Shown: piece after piece, positions 63,734 to 64,000 of the stretch
Layout of the letters: the number at the start of each line of letters is the position of its first letter
Numbering within the stretch: the first letter of the stretch is position 1
Origin: Lachnospiraceae bacterium NE2001
Lineage (GTDB): Bacteria > Bacillota > Clostridia > Lachnospirales > Lachnospiraceae
Assembly (NCBI GenBank): GCA_900110635.1
Contig: FOEK01000010.1
Location: forward strand, 1 to 64,000
Direction: 5' to 3'
DNA: 64,000 nt
The notes under the pieces: generated by a model
The model's input: only the letters and a program-made list of their open reading frames with translations
What the model was told of the DNA's origin: nothing
Database searches by the model: none
Translations under genes and position numbers: made by a program

Positions 63734-64000
63734 ATGGCGAAGAAGATACTCATAATTGAAACAAGTTTAAGAGCAAAGAGTAATTCTGACAGGCTTGCCG
63801 AAAGCTTTGCAGAAGGCGCAAAAGCAGCAGGAAATGATGTTGAGATTATTTCCTTGAAAGGAAAGAATATCGGCTTCTGCACAGGTTGTTTCGGATGCCA
63901 GAAGTTGGGGCATTGTGTGTTTAAGGATGATGCAAATGAAATCACGGAAAAGATTCTTGAAGCAGAGGTGGTCGTTTGGTCCACTCCGATCTATTACTAC
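63734..64000 (+). CDS. Flavodoxin-family NAD(P)H-dependent oxidoreductase (partial)
   Basis: Starts at ATG 63734 behind AAGGAGG and runs off the window after 89 codons. The beginning KKILIIETSLRAKSNSDRLAESF is the FMN-phosphate loop of NADPH-dependent FMN reductase/flavodoxin-like proteins, and GFCTGCFGCQ (about residues 49-58) is the CxxCxxC signature of the iron-sulfur-type or Cys-rich flavoprotein subgroup. EVVVWSTPIYYY is the second FMN contact. Confidence 0.85.
   Translation, partial: MAKKILIIETSLRAKSNSDRLAESFAEGAKAAGNDVEIISLKGKNIGFCTGCFGCQKLGHCVFKDDANEITEKILEAEVVVWSTPIYYY

Overview
The window looks like a low-GC Firmicute of the family Lachnospiraceae, probably Butyrivibrio or Pseudobutyrivibrio. 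The reasons are the AT-rich intergenic DNA, strong AGGAGG-type ribosome sites with occasional GTG/TTG starts, Gram-positive lipoprotein signals, a V-type ATPase operon, an intact gene set for plant pentoses, and many c-di-GMP and two-component proteins. This assignment is made by eye and was not tested by a search. 

Layout. 1-452: the 3' end of a 23S rRNA gene, a terminator, tRNA-Trp and a second terminator; no 5S gene follows the 23S. 485-3130: a membrane diguanylate cyclase and a GH43 glycosidase. 3183-22380: a large pentose locus. It holds a ribulokinase-like kinase and AraD, a YesN/YesM two-component system with its own YtfQ-like binding lipoprotein, a complete YtfQRT-YjfF-type sugar ABC transporter, transaldolase, split transketolase, a fucose/arabinose-type isomerase, xylulokinase and aldose 1-epimerase. 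22462-26228: an oligosaccharide (CUT1) ABC importer without its own ATPase. 26268-27203: a divergent AraC regulator. 27383-36424: a nine-gene V-type (probably Na+) ATPase operon, interrupted between ntpK and ntpE by a 260-bp multi-hairpin element. 36505-42495: a tetra-PAS GGDEF/EAL protein, a zinc-ribbon protein and a LacI-like-sensor GGDEF protein. 42658-49043: a galactoside set (GH2, GPH symporter, GH36). 49100-53694: miscellaneous small genes, dispersed repeats, gene remnants and an unknown lipoprotein. 53856-58893: a cupin, a large hybrid histidine kinase, a CPBP protease and remnants. 58915-61578: an unusual glycosyltransferase-like/acyltransferase-like fusion. 61485-64000: a deleted LysR gene, then a small protein, an alpha/beta hydrolase, a cyclophilin-like lipoprotein and a truncated flavodoxin-type oxidoreductase.

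How the genes work together. GH43 releases pentoses. The ABC systems import arabinose/xylose or their oligomers. Isomerase, kinases and AraD feed D-xylulose 5-phosphate into the transaldolase/transketolase pathway. Four promoters of this locus (GH43, the kinase operon, transaldolase, CUT1 binding protein) carry the same pair of direct half-sites repeated at exactly 21 bp, ending on a non-consensus -35 region. This is the geometry expected for an AraC-type activator, most simply the YesN protein encoded inside the regulon. The strongest novel signals are this shared operator, the multi-hairpin element in the V-ATPase operon, the fusion protein at 58915, and sensor modules shared among otherwise different c-di-GMP and kinase proteins.
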